Positions 35,967 through 44,970 are shown, counted from the first letter of the stretch. The stretch is DNA of 64,000 bases from Tsukamurella tyrosinosolvens (GCF_900104775.1 NZ_FNSA01000003.1:4216001-4280000); one strand, 5' to 3'. Notes: a model not told the origin generated them from the letters alone. Numbers and translations: made by a program.

Positions 35967-36893
35967 ATGCGTGTGCGGCTGTCCCTCTCCCTCGCGGCGG
36001 GTCTCGCGCTGTGCGCGACCGGCCCGGCCTTCGCGGCGGCACCCCCGCCGGGCGCACTGCTCGGCGAGTTCGCGCAGAACCAACTCGAGAACTGCGCCGC
36101 GATCTGCCCCTACGCGCTGCAGGGCGCGGTCGGCGTGCCGGCGGGTGTCCTGGCGGCACCGGGTGCGGCGCTGGCCGCGGCCCCGGGCGGCCCGTTCCGG
36201 GCGTTCGGGGCGGGCGCGGCGGCGGTGACCGGGCCCGCCGACGCCGCGATGACCGGCATCATCGGCAACGACCTCAACCAGGTGGTGCCGCGGTTCCAGA
36301 ACGGCGTGGTCATCGGGCTGCTGGACCTGATGCGGATCGGCGGCGGCACCGGCTCGGTCGGGGCGCTGCGCACCGACCTGCTCGCCGCGCTGCAGCAGCC
36401 CCTGCCACCGGTGGCCCCGACACCTCCCCCGCTCACGACGCCCGCGCCCTTCGGCATCACGCCGGCGCCGCAGGGCCCGGCGGAGACCGCGGTGGTGCAG
36501 GGGACGAACGCCTTCTTCGCCGCGGCCTTCTACGTGCCGGAACTCTCGCTGCTCGGGGCGACGCAGACCGCGAACGCCGCGGCGACGACGCTCGCGCAGT
36601 CCGGTGACCCCGTCGCCGCGGCGCAGGCCGGTCTCGACGCCGCCGGCGCGGTAGCGGCGGAGAACACGCGGATCCTCGAGCGGGCCCTCACGACGCCGTC
36701 GACCAGCGGGACCGGCGCCGGCGCGCGGTCGACGAGCTCCGAGCCGGCGGATGCGGCGGGCGCGGGCGCCGGGCAGAGCGCGACGGTCACCGTCGGCGCC
36801 ACCGGCTCGGACGACCCCGTCGGCACGAGCTCCACCAGTACGAACTCGACCGCTGCGACGGACTCCACCGATTCCGCCGGCGACGGGGACTGA
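35967..36893 (+). CDS. secreted Ala/Pro/Ser/Thr-rich protein
   Basis: A 308-residue precursor with a Sec signal peptide (VRLSLSLAAGLALCATGPAFA-AA). The mature part starts with a two-Cys segment (ENCAAICPYALQGAVGVPAG) and then Ala/Gly-rich helical sequence. A Pro-rich stretch follows, and the final 75 residues are Ser/Thr/Gly/Asp-rich, suited to a flexible, possibly glycosylated wall-spanning tail. No transmembrane anchor or sorting signal is seen at the C-terminus. TAGATT lies seven bases before the ATG (leaderless). Family not recognised. Confidence 0.7.
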   Translation: MRVRLSLSLAAGLALCATGPAFAAAPPPGALLGEFAQNQLENCAAICPYALQGAVGVPAGVLAAPGAALAAAPGGPFRAFGAGAAAVTGPADAAMTGIIGNDLNQVVPRFQNGVVIGLLDLMRIGGGTGSVGALRTDLLAALQQPLPPVAPTPPPLTTPAPFGITPAPQGPAETAVVQGTNAFFAAAFYVPELSLLGATQTANAAATTLAQSGDPVAAAQAGLDAAGAVAAENTRILERALTTPSTSGTGAGARSTSSEPADAAGAGAGQSATVTVGATGSDDPVGTSSTSTNSTAATDSTDSAGDGD

Positions 36894-36929
36894 CCTACCG
36901 CGGACTCGCGGTGGCGATCAGCGGTTCGC

Positions 36930-37214
36930 TCAGGCGGACTCGGCCGCGGCCCGCGCCTCGATCCGCGCCCGGACCTCGGGGCGGCGCAGGGGCGGCACCG
37001 TCTTCGGCGGCTGCCGGCGCGCGGGCAGCGCGTCGAGCAGCTCCTCGGTGGCGGCGGTGACCTTGGCGACGGCCTTCTCGAAGGCGTCGCGGTTGGCGTC
37101 GCTGACCTTCTGGACGCCCGAGACCTTGCGCACGTACTGCCGCGCGGCGGCCTCGATCTCCTCGTCGGTGGCGGCGGGCTCGAGCCCCCGCAGTTCAGTG
37201 ATGTTCCGGCACAT
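36930..37214 (-). CDS. DUF2277 protein
   Basis: A 94-residue protein that starts MCRNITELRGLEPAATDEEIEAAARQYVRKVSG, the invariant opening of DUF2277, with a helical basic C-terminus. The family is widespread and uncharacterised; it resembles a short DNA-binding helix bundle. TACCGT lies six bases before the ATG, suggesting a leaderless mRNA. It follows the D-amino-acid oxidase gene on the same strand. Confidence 0.85.
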   Translation of the reverse strand: MCRNITELRGLEPAATDEEIEAAARQYVRKVSGVQKVSDANRDAFEKAVAKVTAATEELLDALPARRQPPKTVPPLRRPEVRARIEARAAAESA

Positions 37215-37245
37215 ACTCCGACGGTAGTCCCGTCGCCGGAATCCG

Positions 37246-38163
37246 TCACCCGACGAGCGCGGCCACCTCGTCGGCACAGCCCCAGCTGAGCGTGACCCCG
37301 GCGCCGCCGTGGCCGTAACAGTGGACGACGTCGCCCTCGCGCTCGAGGCGCACCGTCGGACGCGACGGCCGCAGGCCGATGTTGTGGCCGAGCACGCGCG
37401 CGTCCGCGAGCTCGGGGACGAGGGCGCGGGCCCGCGCGAGGATGGCGTCGGCGGTGGCCGGGTCGACGGTGAGGTCCTCGGCGCCGTGGTCCTCGGTGCC
37501 GCCGACCACGATGTCGCGCGAGCGCGGCACGACGTACGTGGTGACGCCGAGGTCGAGCGCGGAATCGTCGATCCACCACCGGTCCACGCCCACCTGCTCC
37601 AGGTAGACGACCTGCCCGCGCACGGGCTCCATGCCGGCGTCGCCGACGAGCTCGCGCGCGCCGAGGCCGGTCGCGTTGACGACGGTGCCGTCCAGCTCGG
37701 CGAGGGACCGGACGTCCCGCTGTTCGACGGTGCCGCCCAGCTCGCGCACGCGGCCCGCGAGCCACGGCAGGTAGACGGGCATCTCGATGACGGGCGAGAC
37801 GAAGCTCCAGCCCTCGGCGTAGCCCGGGCGCGGCGCCTCGACGCGTTCCACGGACGGCACCGCGGAGGTCCACCAGGGCTCGGGCACGGGCTCGCGGAAG
37901 ATCTCCGTGCCGGGCGTCATGACGACGCCGTCGACCCCGCGCGCGGCGAGGGCGGCGAATTCCGCGAGCGTCGCGGCGGACCAGCCGGTGACGCGGTCGC
38001 GGGGCTCGGCGAGGTAGGGGTACCAGACGGCGGCGGCCACGGCGGAGGTGATGTCGGGCGAGAGGCTCCGCCCGTACACGCGCACGTCGTGCCCCGCCTC
38101 GAGAAGTCGCACCGCGCACGACAGTCCGATCACGCCGGCACCGACGATCGTCACCTCAGCCAT
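37246..38163 (-). CDS. FAD-dependent D-amino-acid oxidase
   Basis: A 305-residue flavoenzyme that oxidises D-amino acids to 2-oxo acids, NH3 and H2O2. The N-terminal GAGVIGLSCAVRLLEAGHDV binds FAD; AAAVWYPYLAEP and the C-terminal GHNIGLRPSRPTVRLE and YGHGGAGVTLSWG blocks are typical of DAO/DASPO. No peroxisomal-type signal applies. It may help recycle D-amino acids from cell-wall turnover. Confidence 0.88.
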   Translation of the reverse strand: MAEVTIVGAGVIGLSCAVRLLEAGHDVRVYGRSLSPDITSAVAAAVWYPYLAEPRDRVTGWSAATLAEFAALAARGVDGVVMTPGTEIFREPVPEPWWTSAVPSVERVEAPRPGYAEGWSFVSPVIEMPVYLPWLAGRVRELGGTVEQRDVRSLAELDGTVVNATGLGARELVGDAGMEPVRGQVVYLEQVGVDRWWIDDSALDLGVTTYVVPRSRDIVVGGTEDHGAEDLTVDPATADAILARARALVPELADARVLGHNIGLRPSRPTVRLEREGDVVHCYGHGGAGVTLSWGCADEVAALVG

Positions 38164-38294
38164 GCGTACACCCTGTCACGCCGGGCACCGGGCGCGGCGG
38201 CCGTTCCGCCGATGCCGCCGCCCCTTCACGATTGCAGCGTAGGCTTTGCGGTGGCACCACCCGATCGAATCACTCACTGACACAAGGAACTGCC

Positions 38295-38891
38295 ATGAGC
38301 GAATACGTCGCCGTCATCTCCCTGCCCACCCGCGCCGCCACCTACGAGGAGTTCTCGGAACTCAAGAACACCGCCGACACGTACGGGATCGTCTCGTCGG
38401 CGATCGTCGAGCGCAACGCCGACGGCACCTACGACATCCCCGAGACCACCGACGGCACGACGGGCACCGGCACGCTCAGTGGTTCCCTCATCGGCATGCT
38501 CGTGGGTGTGCTGGGCGGACCGGTCGGCATGCTGCTCGGCATGTCCGTGGGCACCGCGACCGGCGCGCTCGTGGACGCGAGCAACCTCGACGACAGCGAC
38601 GACGTGATCTCGCTGTTCGCGCAGCAGCTGCCGCCCGGCAACAACGCCATCATCGTGCAGACCGAGGAGCCCACGACCGATGCGCTCGACGCACAGGTCG
38701 CCCGGGCCGGCGGCCGCATCGCGCGCCGCCCGCTCGACGAGGTGATCAGCGAGCTCGAGGCGCAGCAGGACGCCGCGGACGCCGCCGCGAAGGCCGCCCG
38801 CAAGGCCGCGCACGAGCAGAAGAAGCAGGAGCGCCACGACAAGAACGAGGACCGGATCAACGCGCTCAAGGCGAAGTTCAGCCGCGACTGA
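38295..38891 (+). CDS. DUF1269-like glycine-rich membrane-associated protein
   Basis: A 198-residue protein from ATG 38295 with AAGGA upstream. The middle (residues ~60-95) is a Gly/Leu-rich hydrophobic hairpin, GTLSGSLIGMLVGVLGGPVGMLLGMSVG, as in DUF1269. The N-terminal part is a ferredoxin-like VAVISLPT...FSELKNTADTYGI. The C-terminal ~50 residues are Ala/Lys-rich coiled coil (EQKKQERHDKNEDRIN). Function unknown, possibly stress-related. Confidence 0.65.
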   Translation: MSEYVAVISLPTRAATYEEFSELKNTADTYGIVSSAIVERNADGTYDIPETTDGTTGTGTLSGSLIGMLVGVLGGPVGMLLGMSVGTATGALVDASNLDDSDDVISLFAQQLPPGNNAIIVQTEEPTTDALDAQVARAGGRIARRPLDEVISELEAQQDAADAAAKAARKAAHEQKKQERHDKNEDRINALKAKFSRD

Positions 38892-38916
38892 TCGCCCACG
38901 TCGTTAGGCTCGCCAT

Positions 38917-39750
38917 GTGAGTGACTACGAGTTCCTGCAGGCAGCGCCGCCCGGTCCCTCCTTCGAGAGGAGCTGGCCCGTCCGCACGGGCGACGTCGAC
39001 CCCGAGCGCCGGGTCCGGCTCGACGGCATCGCGCGCTACCTGCAGGACATGGCGAACGACGAGATGTTCCACCGCGGTTTCGACGCCACCGACCCGTACT
39101 GGCTGGTGCGCCGCAGCATCATCGATGTGCACGAGCCGCTGCACTGGCCCTCCGATGTGACCCTGCTCCGCTGGTGCGAATCGACCAGCTCCCGCTGGTG
39201 CAACATGCGGATCACGCTGCGCGGCAGCGCCGGTGGGCACGTCGAGACCGAGGCCTTCTGGATCCGGTTCAGCGCGGACTCGGGGATGCCCACGCACATC
39301 AGCGACGGCGGCATGGAGTACCTGCAGCAGTACGTGACGGAGACCCGGCTGCGCTGGAAGGCGCTCAACACCGCCACGCCGCCGGAGCCGTCGGCGGCCG
39401 ATTACACGGTCAAGCTGCGCGCCACCGACTTCGACCCCTACCAGCACCTCAACAACGCCGCGTACCTGCAACTCGTCGAGGACGACCTGAACGGCGACCC
39501 GCTGCTCGCGGCCCCGCACCGCGCCGTCATCGAGTACCTCGCGCCGATCCCGTTGGGCTCCAGCGTGCAGGTGCGGTTCGAACGCGACGACGCCGGCTAC
39601 CGGCAGTGGCTCTACCTCCTCGACGCCGACGGCGCGCCCGCCCGCAAGCCTGCCTCGGCCGTCTCCGTCGTCGCGCTCCCGGGTGAGCCCTTCGCCCCTC
39701 CGGCGCCGTGGCCACCGGAGCAGGTCGACCGCATCGAGTGGCGGGTCTGA
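38917..39750 (+). CDS. acyl-ACP thioesterase-family protein (tandem hotdog)
   Basis: A 277-residue protein from GTG 38917, six bases after the -10 box TAGGCT (38905-38910), so probably leaderless. Two hotdog repeats are seen: RTGDVDPERRVRLDGIARYLQDMA with RSIIDV, and KLRATDFDPYQHLNNAAYLQLVED, where D-x-N/H-x-H-x-N-N is the FatA/FatB-type active-site region (YQHLNNAAY). It would hydrolyse acyl thioesters, releasing fatty acids. Mycobacterial homologues are uncharacterised. Confidence 0.82.
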   Translation: MSDYEFLQAAPPGPSFERSWPVRTGDVDPERRVRLDGIARYLQDMANDEMFHRGFDATDPYWLVRRSIIDVHEPLHWPSDVTLLRWCESTSSRWCNMRITLRGSAGGHVETEAFWIRFSADSGMPTHISDGGMEYLQQYVTETRLRWKALNTATPPEPSAADYTVKLRATDFDPYQHLNNAAYLQLVEDDLNGDPLLAAPHRAVIEYLAPIPLGSSVQVRFERDDAGYRQWLYLLDADGAPARKPASAVSVVALPGEPFAPPAPWPPEQVDRIEWRV

Positions 39751-39808
39751 CGAAGACTCCGGCGCCCTCGGCCGGACACCGGCACCTCCAGAGCGATCCA
39801 CCAGAAAC

Positions 39809-39846
39809 TCAAATGACTAATATCTGGATCATTTGATTGATATTCT
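39809..39846. promoter_or_regulatory. operator (8-bp inverted repeat) and -10 box of the MNT/HEPN module
   Basis: TCAAATGA (39809-39816) and TCATTTGA (39829-39836) are perfect inverted repeats 12 bp apart. TATTCT (39841-39846) is a -10 box six bases before the GTG start. The region is AT-rich against a GC-rich background. The winged helix of the MNT protein is the obvious candidate binder (inferred). Confidence 0.75.
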
Positions 39847-39852
39847 AGGCGA

Positions 39853-40452
39853 GTGTTCATCAATGAGCCGTTCGGCGGGATCATCGCGGGGCCACAGGGG
39901 ACCGTCCTGGCCGCCGTGCTTCGCACGGGCACGCCGCTCACCGGTCGGCAGGTTCACCGGCTCGTCAGCGACCGGGCGAGTCAACAGACCGTCCAACGAT
40001 GCCTCCACGATCTCGTGAAGCTGGGCCTGCTCACGGTGATGCGCGCGGGGAACGCGAACCTCTACGAAGTCAACGAGACTCACGTCGCCATCCCCTCCCT
40101 GCGCGAGCTCGTGTCGCCGCTGAATCTGCTTCGGCGAGTGATCGACGAGGCACTCGCGGACTCACCGCGCGGAGTGGTGGCCGTCGTCCTGTTCGGGTCG
40201 GCGGCCCGAGGCGAGGCGACCCCCGACAGCGATATCGACCTCGCTGTCATCGCGGACGGGATCTGGGACGATTCGCAGGGCCTGTGGGACGCCGTCGTAC
40301 AGCGCTACGGCGGCACCTGCGACATCCTGCAGTACACCCCCGCGGAATTCATCGAATGGACCGCAGCGGGCGATGAAGCCGTTCTCCAGACGATCGCGCG
40401 CGACGGCATCACACTGTGGGGCGAGACGCCGACGACGACCTCGTCGCGGTGA
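39853..40452 (+). CDS. MNT-type nucleotidyltransferase fused to an N-terminal winged helix (antitoxin)
   Basis: A 199-residue protein from GTG 39853, probably leaderless. Residues ~10-75 form a winged helix (LAAVLRTGTPLTGRQVHRLV, QQTVQRCLHDLVKLGLL). Residues ~105-185 are a minimal nucleotidyltransferase with G115-S116...D127-x-D129 (GSAARGEATPDSDIDLAV), the full GS-x10-DxD motif. In HEPN/MNT modules the MNT enzyme neutralises the HEPN RNase, in MntA by adding AMP. Here the fused HTH suggests it also represses its own promoter through the adjacent palindrome. The HEPN gene follows by 17 bp. Confidence 0.85.
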   Translation: MFINEPFGGIIAGPQGTVLAAVLRTGTPLTGRQVHRLVSDRASQQTVQRCLHDLVKLGLLTVMRAGNANLYEVNETHVAIPSLRELVSPLNLLRRVIDEALADSPRGVVAVVLFGSAARGEATPDSDIDLAVIADGIWDDSQGLWDAVVQRYGGTCDILQYTPAEFIEWTAAGDEAVLQTIARDGITLWGETPTTTSSR

Positions 40453-40469
40453 CGGCGGTCTGGGGGACC

Positions 40470-40862
40470 ATGTCAGAACAACGCAATGAGGCACGTGCTC
40501 ACCTGCAGCACGCCCACGACTTCCTGGATGGCGCGCGGGCGAACCTCGCGCTCGGCAACCTGCGGGCGGCGGGCAGTGATGCCGTACTCGCCGGGATCCG
40601 AGCGAAGGACGCGATGTCGACGGCATTGACGGGGTCCACTCGCAAGTCCGACGATCACCGTTCCGCGGTCAAGGAGTTGTCGACGGCACTCGGGAAGCGG
40701 CCCGAGACCCCCGCCGCCGAGCGTGCGCTCACCGAACTGGTGAAGTTCAAGACTCCGCTCCAGTACAGCACCCAGCGCATCGAGGAGACGAGGGTCACCG
40801 GGCTGGTTCGCCGAGCGGAGTCCCTGGTCGAACTCGCCGACGAGATCGTCACACAGGGCTAG
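40470..40862 (+). CDS. HEPN-domain protein (putative RNase toxin)
   Basis: A 130-residue helical protein from ATG 40470. HLQHAHDFLDGARANLALG and LRAAGSDAVLAGIRAKDAM form the HEPN core. R58-K-S-D-D-H63 fits the RX4-6H catalytic motif of HEPN RNases. Further helices carry RIEETRVTGLVRRAESLVELADEIV. Directly behind the MNT gene it completes a HEPN/MNT toxin-antitoxin pair. Its 3' end overlaps the convergent fdhD gene by 14 bp. Confidence 0.8.
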   Translation: MSEQRNEARAHLQHAHDFLDGARANLALGNLRAAGSDAVLAGIRAKDAMSTALTGSTRKSDDHRSAVKELSTALGKRPETPAAERALTELVKFKTPLQYSTQRIEETRVTGLVRRAESLVELADEIVTQG

Positions 40863-41709
40863 GGCCTTCGGGAACGGCGACGCGCACGCGGTCGGCCCGG
40901 CTGTAGGCGTTGAAGTGGTCGCCGCGGACGAAGCCGAGGAGGGTCAGTCCGGCCTCGTCGGCGAGCTCCGCCGCGAGCGACGACGGTGCCGACACCGCGG
41001 AGAGCACGGGGATCCCGGCCATGACGGCCTTCTGCACGAGCTCGAAGCTGGCGCGCCCGGACACCTGGAGCACGGCGCCGCGCAACGGAAGCCGCTCCTG
41101 CAGCAGCGCCCAGCCGATCACCTTGTCGACGGCGTTGTGCCGCCCGACGTCCTCGCGCAGCACGAGCAGCTCGCCGGAGGCACCGTCGAACAGCCCGGCC
41201 GCGTGCAGGCCACCCGTCTTGTCGAAGACGGCCTGCCCGGCGCGGAGCCGGTCGGGGAGCGCGACGATCCGCTCGGGCGCGACGGTGACCGGGTCCTCGC
41301 GCACGTCGAAGCGGGAGACGGTGCGCACGGCGTCGATGCTCGCCTTGCCGCAGAGCCCGCACGAGCTGGTGGTGTAGAAGTTCCGGGCCGCGTCGGGCGA
41401 GGGCGGCCGGACACCGGGCGCGAGCGCCACGTCGAGCACGTTGTACTCGTTGATCTCCCCGCCGGCGCCGGGCCCGCCGCAGTGGATCGCGGAGCGGAAC
41501 TCCGCGGCGGCGCCGATCACGCCCTCGGAGACCAGGAAGCCGGCGGCGAGTTCCACGTCGTGCCCGGGGGTGCGCATGGTGACCGCGAGCGGCGCGCCCG
41601 CGACGCGGATCTCCAGCGGTTCCTCAGCGGCGAGGGAGTCGATCCGGCGCACGGGATCGCTTCCGACGGTGACCTTCTCCACCGCCCGCCGCACCGTGAT
41701 CCGTCCCAT
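40849..41709 (-). CDS. fdhD: formate dehydrogenase accessory sulfurtransferase FdhD
   Basis: A 286-residue FdhD, which moves sulfur from a cysteine desulfurase to the Mo-bisMGD cofactor of formate dehydrogenase. The Cys loop S-S-C-G-L-C-G-K (required Cys pair) is intact, as are RTPGHDVELAAGFLVSEG and REDVGRHNAVDKVIG. ATG 41709 is chosen because the homologous region starts there. No formate dehydrogenase gene is in the window. Confidence 0.93.
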   Translation of the reverse strand: MGRITVRRAVEKVTVGSDPVRRIDSLAAEEPLEIRVAGAPLAVTMRTPGHDVELAAGFLVSEGVIGAAAEFRSAIHCGGPGAGGEINEYNVLDVALAPGVRPPSPDAARNFYTTSSCGLCGKASIDAVRTVSRFDVREDPVTVAPERIVALPDRLRAGQAVFDKTGGLHAAGLFDGASGELLVLREDVGRHNAVDKVIGWALLQERLPLRGAVLQVSGRASFELVQKAVMAGIPVLSAVSAPSSLAAELADEAGLTLLGFVRGDHFNAYSRADRVRVAVPEGPSPV

Positions 41710-41750
41710 GCGACCGACGTTACACCGGGCGCCGCGGGACGCGGCCCGGC

Positions 41751-42506
41751 CTAGGGAGCCTCGCCGTCGCCCTCGGCCCGGTTGCCCGCGGCGACCTTGT
41801 GGGCGCGCAGTTCCTGGTCGAGCGCGGCGTCGAGCGCCCGGTCGAGCGCGGCGTGCGCGTTCTCGGTGCCCGCGCGGCGCATGGCACCGAGCAGGTCGAC
41901 GGCCCACGCGACGTCCTCGTCCGTCGAGGGCAGCCAGCCCGGCCCGCGGCGGCGATCGACCTCGTCGTGCGCGGCGGTCATGTAGATCTCGGCCGCCTCG
42001 GCCATCGTGGCGGCGAACCGCTTGTGCACGTCGACCAGGGCGGCGAGGTCCATGCCCCTGCCGACCAGGCGCGCGAGGTTGCCCACGATGTGCCGGTCGG
42101 CCGCCTCATAGCGGCCCGGTTCGTCGGTCTCGGCGACCACGCCCGCCTCGATCAGGGAGGCGAGCGCGGCGTCGTCGAGCGGCCCGAGCCGGGCCTCGAG
42201 GTCCCCGCGATCGAGGACGGGGCCCTTCCCGGAGGCCCACGGCTCGTCGAGGATCTCCGTCAGGTCCAGGGCGTCGCCGATCCGGGCGCCGGGGTTGGTG
42301 AGGAAGGTCGCGATGTGCCCGAGGTTGAACCCGTTGCTGAGCAGCTTGTTGATGGCCAGCAGGTTCCGCAGGTGCTTCTCGGTGTAGATCGCGACGCGCC
42401 CCCGGCGCAGCGGCTGCGGCAGGAGCCCGCGCTCCTGGTAGCCCCGGATGTTGCGGGTCGTCGTCCCCGACACCCGGGCCAGGTCGTCGATCCGGTACTC
42501 GGTCAT
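41751..42506 (-). CDS. MerR-family transcriptional regulator
   Basis: A 251-residue regulator. ATG 42506 (MTEYRIDDLARVSG) is chosen over 42515 because a TAGCAT -10 box (42519-42514) overlaps the latter. The MerR helix-turn-helix (YRIDDLARVSGTTTRNIRGYQERGLLP) and wing (RRGRVAIYTEKHLRNLLAI) are clear. The C-terminal ~170 residues are a helical effector domain with no metal-binding Cys, ending in Ala/Arg-rich sequence. It sits at the 3' end of the BVMO cluster and probably controls it, perhaps through the palindrome at 46.83 kb (inferred). Confidence 0.85.
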   Translation of the reverse strand: MTEYRIDDLARVSGTTTRNIRGYQERGLLPQPLRRGRVAIYTEKHLRNLLAINKLLSNGFNLGHIATFLTNPGARIGDALDLTEILDEPWASGKGPVLDRGDLEARLGPLDDAALASLIEAGVVAETDEPGRYEAADRHIVGNLARLVGRGMDLAALVDVHKRFAATMAEAAEIYMTAAHDEVDRRRGPGWLPSTDEDVAWAVDLLGAMRRAGTENAHAALDRALDAALDQELRAHKVAAGNRAEGDGEAP

Positions 42507-42516
42507 GCTCCGCATG

Positions 42517-44001
42517 CTATCCGGCCGGAACTGCGACGCCCGCCTCCTCGTGCACGAGGATCCGGTAGTCCTGCAGGTCGACGGTGCGCAGCTGGCCCAC
42601 GTACTGCGAGGCGAAGCCCGGGTACATGGTGGCGTTGAAGCCGTCGTCGGTGAGGTACCAGCTGCTGCAGCCGGAGTTCCACGTGGTCGCGGTGAGCCGG
42701 CGCTGGATGTCGCGGTTGTACTCCTCCTGGACGTCGGCGCGCACGTCGAGCGCCTTCCAGCCGTTGCGGATCAGCTGGGCGATCGCGTCGGTGATGTAGT
42801 CGATCTGCGCCTCCATGTAGACCAGCGCGGAGCTGTGCCCGGGCCCGGAGTTGGGGCCGAAGGTGACGTACAGGTTGGGGTACCCGGAGACGGCGACGCT
42901 GCGGTAGGCGTACGCGCCGCCGCTCCATTCGTCGGCGAGCACGCGGCCGTCGAGGCCCGTGACGGGGACCGGCGAGCCGGTCTTGGAGACGTCGAAGCCG
43001 GTGGCGAAGACGATGCAGTCGAAGCGGTGCTCCACACCCTCGACGGTGCGGATCCCCTGCGGCGCGATCCGCGCGATCGGCCACGTGACGAGCTTGCAGT
43101 TGTCGCGCTGCAGCGCCGGGTAGTAGTCGCTGGTCATGAGCAGGCGCTTGCAGCCGGCGGCGAAGTCGGGGGTGAGCTGGCGCCGCAGCCACGGGTCGCG
43201 CACCTGCAGCCGCAGGTGCAGCTTGCTGACGGCCTCCACGACGCGGGTGAGCGGCGTGTTCCAGACGACGCCAAGGGCGACGGACTCGTGGCCCCAGAAC
43301 CACAGGGCCCGGGCGAGCTGCTGCGCGCCGGGGATCGAGCGGTAGAGCCCCTTGGTGAATTCGCCCGTCTCGGTGTTGATCCGGGGCAGCACCCACCCCG
43401 GGGTGCGCTGGAAGACCTTGACCGAGGCGGCCGTCTTCACCAGCTCGGGCACGATCTGCACGGCGCTGGCTCCGGTGCCGACGACGGCCACCTTCTTGCC
43501 GGTGAAGTCGTAGTCGTGGTCCCAGCGGGCGCTGTGGATCTTGTGGCCCTCGTAGTCCTCGATACCGCGGATCGCGGGGAAGGAGCAGTTCGCGAGAGGT
43601 CCGGAGGCGAGGATCACCGAGCGGGCGCGGATCGGCTCGCGGCCGTCGAGGGCGATGGTCCACTCCCCCGCGTCCGCGTCGTACTCGAGTCCGGTCACGG
43701 TGTGCTCGAACCGGATGTGCGCGCCGACGCCGGTGCTCTCGACCATGCCCTCGATGTAGGAGAGGATCTCCGCGCTGCCGGAGTAGGTGTGCGACCAGTC
43801 GGGGTTGGGCGCGAAGCTGTACGAGTACAGGCGCGACGGGATGTCGCAGGCGGCACCGGGGTAGGTGTTGTCGCGCCAGGTGCCGCCGATGCGGGTGTCG
43901 CGCTCGAGGACGACGAAGTCGTCGATCCCCTTGTCGCGGAGGCGGATGGCGGCGCCGACGCCGGCGAAGCCGGCGCCGATGACGGCTACGGAGTGGGTCA
44001 T
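42517..44001 (-). CDS. flavin-containing (Baeyer-Villiger type) monooxygenase
   Basis: A 494-residue BVMO related to the one at 20.9-22.4 kb. FAD motif GAGFAGVGAAIRL, NADPH motif GTGASAVQIVPEL and the fingerprint Y-E-G-H-K-I-H-S-A-R-W-D are present. The cluster (hydrolase, SDR, ferritin-like protein, BVMO on one strand, KshB-like reductase divergent) resembles mycobacterial mymA-type loci with BVMO, SadH-like SDR and LipR-like hydrolase. Likely substrate: a hydrophobic or steroid-like ketone. Confidence 0.9.
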   Translation of the reverse strand: MTHSVAVIGAGFAGVGAAIRLRDKGIDDFVVLERDTRIGGTWRDNTYPGAACDIPSRLYSYSFAPNPDWSHTYSGSAEILSYIEGMVESTGVGAHIRFEHTVTGLEYDADAGEWTIALDGREPIRARSVILASGPLANCSFPAIRGIEDYEGHKIHSARWDHDYDFTGKKVAVVGTGASAVQIVPELVKTAASVKVFQRTPGWVLPRINTETGEFTKGLYRSIPGAQQLARALWFWGHESVALGVVWNTPLTRVVEAVSKLHLRLQVRDPWLRRQLTPDFAAGCKRLLMTSDYYPALQRDNCKLVTWPIARIAPQGIRTVEGVEHRFDCIVFATGFDVSKTGSPVPVTGLDGRVLADEWSGGAYAYRSVAVSGYPNLYVTFGPNSGPGHSSALVYMEAQIDYITDAIAQLIRNGWKALDVRADVQEEYNRDIQRRLTATTWNSGCSSWYLTDDGFNATMYPGFASQYVGQLRTVDLQDYRILVHEEAGVAVPAG

Positions 44002-44017
44002 GGCTGTGATGTCCTCG

Positions 44018-44941
44018 TCAGGCGGTGGGCTCGTAGGTCAGTTCCTGCGACCAGGTGGGCGTGCGGTGCACCAGGGGGAACGGGATGAGGGACGTCGCCT
44101 TCACCAGCGTGTCCGCGGGCACGTGGTAGAGCCGGTTGGTGCGGTTGATCACCCAGCTCCCGTGCCACGCGACGACGCGGAACATGGGGAGCCGCTTGAT
44201 GTATTCGCTGCGGTCGCCGGCGGCGCGGTAGCGCTTCATCGCCCCGTACAGCCGCTCCTCGTCGACGCCCATCTCGACGATGTTGTCACGCATCTTGTTC
44301 AGCAGCGGCACGTAGCTGAGGAAGCCGATGAGCAGCGAGGGCTTGACCCAGCCGCCAACGAAGTCGATGGTCCGCTTGCGCAGGTCGGCGTGGCCGAGCA
44401 TGTCCATGACCTCGAAGTCCACGGCGAGGTGGCGGGACTCGTCGGCGTTGATCCGCTTGAACACCTCCTGGGCGATGGGGTCCTTCACCTCGTCGGTGAT
44501 GAACTTGATCAGGGCGCCGTCGAGGGCGACCTCGAGCATCGGGATGACGGTGCCGAGGAAGGAGAGCGACATGCCGTCGGAGTACTGGTCGAGCCAGTTG
44601 ATCACCAACTGCACGTTGATGTTCGGCGACGGGATCTCGTCGTCGTCGAGCATGCCCCAGCGGCGCATGAGCGCGAGCTCGGCGTTGGCGTGCTTCTGCT
44701 CCTCCGCGTGGAAGTGCTCGTAGATGCTCTTGAGGGTTGGGGTCGGGGCCTTGCGCGCCATCGCGGCGAAGCCGCGAGCGCCCACGTTCTCGATCCACAT
44801 CAGGTCGGAGAGGAAGGGCTTGAGCTTGGCGTGCAGGTCCGGGTCGATGAGCTCGGCACCGGGGGCGTCCCAGTCGATGTCGGCGAGGGCCCACTGCCGG
44901 TCCTTGATCATCGTGAGCATGTTGTCGAGGTCCATGGCCAT
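44018..44941 (-). CDS. ferritin-like, predicted metal-dependent hydrolase/oxygenase-type protein
   Basis: A 307-residue helical protein. Two metal-binding stretches are visible, YEHFHAEEQKHANAE and FKRINADESRHLAVDFEVMD, forming E...ExxH-type pairs as in ferritin-like di-iron proteins. An RGFAAMARKAP region lies before them. It matches the PF10118-type 'predicted metal-dependent hydrolase' group seen beside BVMOs and SDRs in mycolata. Whether it is an oxygenase served by the reductase at 46.9 kb is open. Confidence 0.75.
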   Translation of the reverse strand: MAMDLDNMLTMIKDRQWALADIDWDAPGAELIDPDLHAKLKPFLSDLMWIENVGARGFAAMARKAPTPTLKSIYEHFHAEEQKHANAELALMRRWGMLDDDEIPSPNINVQLVINWLDQYSDGMSLSFLGTVIPMLEVALDGALIKFITDEVKDPIAQEVFKRINADESRHLAVDFEVMDMLGHADLRKRTIDFVGGWVKPSLLIGFLSYVPLLNKMRDNIVEMGVDEERLYGAMKRYRAAGDRSEYIKRLPMFRVVAWHGSWVINRTNRLYHVPADTLVKATSLIPFPLVHRTPTWSQELTYEPTA

Positions 44942-44970
44942 GACGGAGTTCCTTTCGGGGGGTGCGGCGG

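Noticed and set aside
36530-38119. 529-codon minus-strand frame across the D-amino-acid oxidase region
   Set aside because: Out of frame with the oxidase and DUF2277 genes, which have family signatures.
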